Part shown: positions 7,055-11,217 of the stretch, one piece after another
Layout of the letters: each line of letters starts with the position of its first letter
Numbering within the stretch: position 1 is the first letter of the stretch
DNA from: Leptospiraceae bacterium
Lineage (GTDB): Bacteria; Spirochaetota; Leptospiria; Leptospirales; Leptospiraceae
Direction: 5' to 3'
Length of the DNA stretch: 11,217 nt
Assembly: GCA_016708435.1 (NCBI GenBank)
Contig: JADJFV010000027.1
Location: 1 to 11,217, forward strand
Program-made: the position numbers and the translations under genes
The notes under the pieces: model-generated
Seen by the model: the letters and a program-made list of their open reading frames with translations, nothing else
Told to the model about the DNA's origin: nothing
The model's database searches: none

Positions 7055-7725
7055 TTATATAAATCCTAAGATTGGGGTAATGATATTTTCGATTATTGTG
7101 GCACTAGGTTTTTTATTCTCACAAGAAAATGAAAGTGTTGAAATGTTCTTTGGAATAACTCCTATTAAATCTTTTTTAAAGGTTTCATTAAAAGTTCTAG
7201 AAAGGTTATTCTGAAATCCATTTTTGTCTTCTGGATCTTTCCATCCGATGAAAACTACTTTTCCTTTTTTTTTATTTTCTTTTATAGATTCCAAAGTATA
7301 TATTGTTGGTTTATAAGATTGCTTAGAAATTTCGCAAGGAACAAAAATTTCATTAGAGAAAAAAATAGAAGCTCTTGTAATCCCTTGAAGAGTTGGTGGA
7401 GTGTCTATTAAAACAAAATCATAGCCTTTCGCGAAATCCTTTAACGAGTTTTGTAAGGAATACGGAGCAACGGTTGAAAATATTTTTGTCCAATCTATAG
7501 TCACTCGGGATAATATCTATTTTGGAGTCTACCAGAGACTATCAAAATATCATAAAGTCCAGCTTGCTTATCGGTATCTGAGTAAAGAGAAGAAATTCCA
7601 CCTTGCGGATCAGTATCAATGATTAAAACTTTCTTTCCATCATTACATAAAGATTTTGCAAAAAGCGAAACGGTTGTCGTTTTCCCTGACCCACCTTTTT
7701 GATTTATGATTGAGATTATTTTCAT
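7055..7725 (-). CDS. parA: ParA partition ATPase, one frameshift as read
   Basis: Start chosen at ATG 7723-7725 (MKIISIINQKGGSGKTTT) because AAGGA lies 6 nt upstream; the ATG at 7729-7731 has no room for a ribosome site. Deviant Walker A KGGSGKTT at residues 10-17, Walker A' IIDTDPQGG at 35-43, and Walker B VLIDTPP at 105-111 mark a ParA/MinD ATPase, which moves plasmid copies on the nucleoid together with ParB. The frame stops at 7501 (NRYYPE) and resumes from a GTG overlapping that stop (VTIDWTKIFSTVAPY). One extra C in the CCC run (plus 7507-7509) joins them into 223 residues, normal for short plasmid ParAs without an N-terminal DNA-binding domain. parB follows 22 bp later. Confidence 0.88.
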
Positions 7726-7734
7726 GAGCATTCC

Positions 7735-7995
7735 TTTTGCGAAGATTTTATAAAAGTTGTTTCATTTGCTAGTTGGTAGTCTGATTTTAAATCTTCAATC
7801 ATCAAATCTTTTCCTTAAAACATTTAAGTATTATTTAATTGATTTCTATTTCCTAATAGGAACTAATTTTAAATGTTATGTAAAATTGCCTTGAGCTAAA
7901 AGATTTTATGCTTTTATTTTCTTATCCTATGAAATATGAATCGGGACATTACATATATAGTAAAGGATTTTCTTGTTGATTAGATCGAAACATAA
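7735..7995. other. non-coding region upstream of parA
   Basis: About 260 bp of A+T-rich DNA between parA and the palindrome. No ORF of note, no tRNA and no convincing -35/-10 pair was found. It should hold the parA promoter. Confidence 0.4.
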
Positions 7996-8032
7996 ATAAT
8001 TTGACGTGGTGAAATTCACCACGTCAAATTAT
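7996..8032. promoter_or_regulatory. 37-bp perfect palindrome, candidate parS/operator
   Basis: Arms of 18 bp (7996-8013 and 8015-8032) pair perfectly around a single central A. The inner part reads GACGTGGTGAA-A-TTCACCACGTC. It lies 271 bp upstream of parA and 121 bp upstream of gene A copy 2, which are divergent. A related site lies inside parB. No T-tract follows, so it is not a terminator. A centromere (parS) bound by ParB, or an operator for the divergent genes, is the most likely role (inference). Confidence 0.65.
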
Positions 8033-8152
8033 GCATTGGGTTTTATAAATTCTCGTTAAGCAAATATTTATGTTTACAAAATTCTTTTTCTTTATTAATT
8101 TAGTTAAAAGAACTTGAGTTTGGTATCTAAAATTATTATTTTGAGGTGAGCA

Positions 8153-8494
8153 ATGGAATTATTTAGCAAAAACGATAAAAACGCGAAAGATTATTATGAT
8201 TTCAAAGAAGCGCGTGAGAAGTTTACTGAGAGAAATAATGAGATGACTGAAACAATAAAAGATAAAACCATTGATTCGGAAAATGTAGATTTTGCTCAGG
8301 CACATATAAATATTTACGAAGGAGTTGGATTAGGCTCAGATTGGAGAGTAGATAAATCTGATAGCGCCAATGACATTAATCAAGCATCTCAAGGCTTTAA
8401 AAAAGTATCATTGAATTTACAACCTAAAAGAGATAATTCGATGCGAGCATCATCATTACTCAGTTGGATTAAGGGGCTTTTTAGTGAGGAATAA
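8153..8494 (+). CDS. gene A copy 2: hypothetical protein, intact
   Basis: 113 residues from ATG 8153, with a strong Shine-Dalgarno (GAGGTGAG) 6 nt upstream. Begins MELFSKNDKNAKDYYDFK, has a charged helical N-terminal half (REKFTERNNEMTETIKD), then IYEGVGLGSDWRVDKSDS and a C-terminal amphipathic LLSWIKGLFSEE. It is the intact paralogue of the frameshifted gene at 1489-1820 and supports the start chosen there. No catalytic motif, signal or membrane segment. Gene B copy 2 begins one base after its stop, so the pair is an operon. Position between parA and ietAS suggests a maintenance or accessory role, but no function can be assigned from sequence. Confidence 0.82.
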   Translation: MELFSKNDKNAKDYYDFKEAREKFTERNNEMTETIKDKTIDSENVDFAQAHINIYEGVGLGSDWRVDKSDSANDINQASQGFKKVSLNLQPKRDNSMRASSLLSWIKGLFSEE

Positions 8495-8495
8495 T

Positions 8496-9138
8496 ATATT
8501 TATAGAGAATACGGAAGTTTCTGGGATAATTTTTATTCTTCTCAAGAAGTTAATTCCGATTAATCTAAATGAATACATTAAGAAAATGAAAGATGAAACA
8601 GTTGATTTTTCATCTGAATCTTCTTTTTGATTTTTCACTTATAATTTAAAGAAGTATGATGATAATAGGATTTTCCTTCGGTATATCGCGAAGATTTATT
8701 GAAGCCTGATTTCATAGTCCAGTATAAAAAAGTATGATAGATTGTATAGAATATCGGAACATTCTTAGTTATCATATTCAGCATACCTTTGAAAATCCAA
8801 ATGTCATTCTACAATATGCAAAAGAACAAAATGCAGATAGATTAATTGTTTTTAAGTCCAGTAATATTGTAGATAATTATTTAAGACTTATCAAGATTCT
8901 TAAACTGAATTCGTTTGCTTATCGAAGGGAATTAAATGCGGATCTTTCTTCAAATTTATATAGTCCTGCCGGATTCATACAGAATAAGAAATTGAATACG
9001 TTGTTAAGAGGGAAGGGTAAGTCTGTTACTGATACAACATTTAAAATTTTACAGCTTGTTTTCGATAAAGAGCTAGATTCCAATCTAGTTACAATTCAGC
9101 ATATCCAGGATAAAAAAGAATCTAAATATGCAATATGA
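8496..9138 (+). pseudogene. gene B copy 2: hypothetical protein, multiply interrupted
   Basis: Paralogue of 857-1484. Pieces in order: IFIENTEVSGIIFILLKKL, YNLKKYDDN, DFPSVYREDLLKPDF, KKYDRLYRISEHS, then the intact frame 8734-9138 (SYHIQHTFENPNV, RLIVFKSSNIVDNYLR, KILKLNSFAYRREL, FKILQLVFDKELDSNL). One-base changes near 8671, 8727 and 8767 restore one frame of 213 codons. An in-frame TGA at about 8628 remains. The position matching the ATG of copy 1 is ATA (8496-8498), so the start is either lost or non-standard. The C-terminal half has no internal stops. Function unknown. The ATG at 8734 is not the true start, since homology extends upstream of it. Confidence 0.6.
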
Positions 9139-9167
9139 AAATTTAAAAGTGCAATAGAGTAGGGGAT

Positions 9168-9203
9168 TCGACTTCTGGTTAGTGGGATCAAATCAGAAGT
9201 CGA
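9168..9203. repeat. inverted repeat after gene B copy 2
   Basis: TCGACTTCTG (9168-9177) and CAGAAGTCGA (9194-9203) are perfect 10-bp arms with a 16-nt loop, 30 bp after the gene B stop. No T-run follows directly. It may act with the next hairpin as a 3' mRNA structure. Confidence 0.5.
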
Positions 9204-9208
9204 GAATT

Positions 9209-9228
9209 GTTCAAAAAACTGAACTTTT
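9209..9228 (+). terminator. weak terminator hairpin
   Basis: GTTCA (9209-9213), loop AAAAAC, TGAAC (9220-9224), then TTTTAT. The stem is short and A+T-rich, but its place just after gene A-gene B and the following T-run fit termination of that operon before ietA. Confidence 0.45.
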
Positions 9229-9477
9229 ATACTAATTTGTTTCTTTTAGCCTAACTAAAAAATGTTTGCTTTCCTGGGAATGACTACAGTAGTGTTTATA
9301 CAAATCCGAGAATAGCAATATATCATAAAGTATTTAAAGATAAATTGTTTCCAAAAAAATAAAGGGTCTGCTAAATTGCTAATTAGATCAAAAAAATAAC
9401 CAATTGAGTCTAAAAAATGATTAAAATTTTTTTAATTTTGCATTCGTATTCTATAATTTCATAAAAGAGGTTTTATT
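9229..9477. other. intergenic region upstream of ietA
   Basis: About 250 bp without a clear gene. A short frame (PGNDYSSVYTNPRIAIYHKV to TAA near 9360) looks somewhat protein-like and may be a remnant, but it has no start or known relative. The promoter of the AAA ATPase gene probably lies in the A+T-rich 9400-9460. Confidence 0.35.
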
Positions 9478-10461
9478 ATGAATAAAGTTTATTAAAACGA
9501 TTGTTTAAAACTATGCCTCCAGAAAAACCTGGAAATTGTTCGAGAGTTGCACAAGAAATTATATCTGATGAAAGAAAAAAGGACATTCAATTTTAGCGGA
9601 TGATTTGGAGATAATTCTTAAGAAGAGACTAGCTTACGAAGTTAGTAAGCCAAAAGGTAAAGTTGTACCTTTACATGACATCCCTACAGATAGACGTTAT
9701 AAAATTCCTCTCGCAAAATATGTAGATAGGGAAGGCTTCGCTCATCATATGATCTTACCTCCAACAGTCGAGAAAAAAATTAGAAGAATAGAGGAGAATA
9801 TGCTGGTAGAGAACGTCTGGCTCTTTTTGGATTGAAGCCAAGAAAAAAAAATGTTATTTATGGTCATCCTGGTTGCGGAAAAAGTATGAGCGCAGAACGA
9901 ATTGCATGGAATTTAGGATTGCCTTTTTTAAAAGTTCGATTTGAAGCTATCTTATCATCATTTCTTGGAGAGTCTGCTGGAAATCTAAGAGGTCTTTTTG
10001 ATTCTATTGCTGACTATCCATGTGTTCTTCTTCTAGACGAATTCGATTATATTGGAAAGAAAAGAGAAAGCAATAATGATGTAGGTGAAATGCATAGAAT
10101 CGTAAATATTCTTTTGCACCTGATGGAAGAATATGCATCTCCTGGTATCTTAATAGCTACTACGAATGTTGAAAATAGTCTCGATAATGCATTATTTAGA
10201 AGGTTTGATGATGTAATAGAAATTCCTCGTCCATCAGAAAAAGAAATTCACCAGTTATTAAAATCTACATTGTCTTCTATTAAAATATCTAACAAGATAG
10301 ATTGGAAAATAATTGCAAATAAACTAAATGGATACTCTGCTGCTATTGTTGTAAAGATAGCTCAGGATGCTTCCAAAGAAGCAGTGTTAAAACAAGAATT
10401 ACCGGTTAACGAGTCTCATATATTAAAGGCAATAGAAGAGAATAAAGATACAGGAAAATAA
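9478..10461 (+). CDS. ietA: AAA+ ATPase of an IetA/IetS pair, three frameshifts as read
   Basis: Start ATG 9478 behind AAAGAGG. The frame MNKVLLKRLFKTMPPEKPGN, then GHSILADDLEIILKKRL, then the intact 209-residue ATPase domain joins when one base is added at each of 9488-9490, 9575-9580 and 9797-9798, giving 328 residues. Walker A GHPGCGKS at 130-137, Walker B VLLLDEFD at 184-191, sensor-1 ATTN at 228-231 and FRRFDD with the arginine finger at 241-246 show an active AAA+ core of the FtsH/Cdc48-like class. The ATG of the next gene directly follows its TAA, and that gene looks like the subtilase partner. In ietAS loci the ATPase neutralises or controls the protease, and the pair acts in plasmid exclusion and defence (established for the family; inferred here). 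Confidence 0.8.
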
Positions 10462-11217
10462 ATGGCAAATTTTCCGCATCTTAGAATAAAGCAAAGTCTT
10501 GACGCAACGTACAAGCCTCCCAGGGGCGGCGGTGGAAAAAAATCTCCAATTACTACAGGCAATCTCAATAATAGAAGTGCGCATGGAAATAATTTATTAA
10601 ATCAGGCTAATCAAATTATTGATGATTGGGCTAATCAACTTAATGAACGAGTAGATGCTAGTTTACCTCCATTACCGGAAGCAATCCCTTTATTTCTAAA
10701 AATTGATTCTGATAAAATGGATATGGATTCGCTACGATCATTTGGAATTGAAATAATATCTATTGAGGATGACGGAGTTATCATAGGATCCTCAGTTGGT
10801 GAGGATTTACAGTTGATTAGCCTCAAGGAAAAATTCTAAAATTTTAAATGAAAGCAAGAAGCAAAATCAGGCTGCTCAACTATGGGAAATTGAAACAGGT
10901 AAGAGTTGGAGACTTGAAAATATTCTATCAGAAAGTCTACTCAGTAAATGGAACTCTATTTCAGAAACAGGGAAATTACGTTGTAGATTTAGGTATATCA
11001 TGTAATCTTTATATATCAAAATTTCCTGCTAGGAAAAAAGGAGAAACGGATAACAAGTATAATTCTAAACTTACTAAATGGCAAGAAGAAAAAGAAATTA
11101 GAGATGGAAAGGGATGAAATTTCCTTTAAAAGACAACGTGATTTGGAAAATCTAGTATTGAATGATATATACGAAGGAAAAATTTTAACAGGATATATTG
11201 ATTTCGGAGATAGTTTT
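10462..11217 (+). CDS. ietS: subtilase-type (S8) protease partner IetS, N-terminal part only, three frameshifts
   Basis: Begins MANFPHLRIKQSLDATYKPP at ATG 10462, immediately after the ATPase stop, and is open to 10839 (SLKEKF). Adding one A near 10830, removing one base near 10977 and one near 11098 continues it as NSKILNESKKQNQAAQLWEI, SWRLENILSESLLSKW, YVVDLGISCNLYISKFPARK and DIYEGKILTGYIDFGDSF to the window end. The Pro/Gly/Lys-rich N-terminus, the Q..LWEIE.GK.WR block and the IL.GYIDF.DSF end match the non-catalytic N-terminal region I know from S8 peptidases encoded beside AAA+ ATPases. The Asp-His-Ser triad would lie beyond the window and is not seen, so protease activity is inferred from context. 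Confidence 0.7.

Noticed and set aside
7023..7214. Plus-strand ORF of 63 codons
   Set aside because: Antisense to the parA 3' end and parB start. No independent signal.
7501..7513. Programmed frameshift in parA
   Set aside because: No slippery heptamer is visible, and most other genes show the same type of one-base discrepancy, so a sequence error is simpler.
7996..8032. Rho-independent terminator
   Set aside because: The stem is strong, but no T-tract follows on either strand and it lies between divergent genes.
8456..8638. Minus-strand ORF of 60 codons
   Set aside because: Antisense to the end of gene A copy 2 and the start of gene B copy 2, both supported by paralogues.
9251..9361. Small gene ending FKDKLFPKK
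   Set aside because: No start codon or ribosome site and no recognised relative. Noted only as a possible remnant.
10635..10826. Minus-strand ORF of 63 codons
   Set aside because: Antisense to ietS; low-complexity Ser/Ile composition.
10848..11117. Separate 89-codon gene after the 10462 frame
   Set aside because: Its first half is out of frame relative to the conserved ietS reading (NESKKQNQAAQLWEI). Only its C-terminal half is genuine, as part of ietS.
1..11217. tRNA, rRNA, insertion sequence or integrase
   Set aside because: No cloverleaf with an anticodon arm, no rRNA signature, no transposase or recombinase motif and no terminal inverted repeats of IS type were seen.

Overview
This A+T-rich window looks like the backbone and first accessory genes of a circular plasmid or phage-plasmid, most like a Leptospira-type spirochaete replicon. 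That host call is an inference from gene style, base composition and the rep/parB/parA layout; nothing in the window proves it.

Layout. (1) 1-1820, minus strand: an operon-like run of gene A copy 1, gene B copy 1, a small cysteine-rich protein, and a hypothetical gene that runs off the left edge. (2) 1930-4330: a 2.4 kb gene-poor block holding six short-repeat arrays with helical (10-12 bp) spacing. Four of them sit in a conserved module of about 250 bp whose repeat core differs from copy to copy. One plus-strand gene (2320-2892) is embedded here. (3) 4386-5925, minus: a small gene, the replication initiator gene rep and a 44-residue leader ORF overlapping the rep start. (4) 6060-6390: hairpins and a terminator. 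(5) 6388-7725, minus: parA then parB. A near-perfect 37-bp palindrome (candidate parS) lies at 7996-8032, and a degenerate copy lies inside parB. (6) 8153-9138, plus: gene A copy 2 and gene B copy 2, a second, inverted copy of the pair in (1). (7) 9478-11217, plus: an AAA+ ATPase followed by the start of a subtilase-type partner, matching the IetA/IetS (ietAS) plasmid-exclusion/defence pair. The window ends inside ietS.

Most genes here read correctly only if single-base length changes, mostly in homopolymers, are corrected. About 25 such changes are inferred, and they hit rep, parA, parB, ietA and ietS alike. Corrected lengths are multiples of three and the alternate frames stay conserved. 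This suggests an indel-prone assembly rather than natural decay, although a few features (an in-frame TAG in rep, an ATA start and in-frame TGA in gene B copy 2) could be real lesions.

How it may fit together: Rep starts replication, and ParA/ParB with the palindrome segregate the element. The diversified arrays look like sites for DNA-binding proteins of different specificity, possibly iterons or centromeres of several incompatibility types. The outward-pointing A/B gene pairs each lead into accessory genes, with ietAS on the right.
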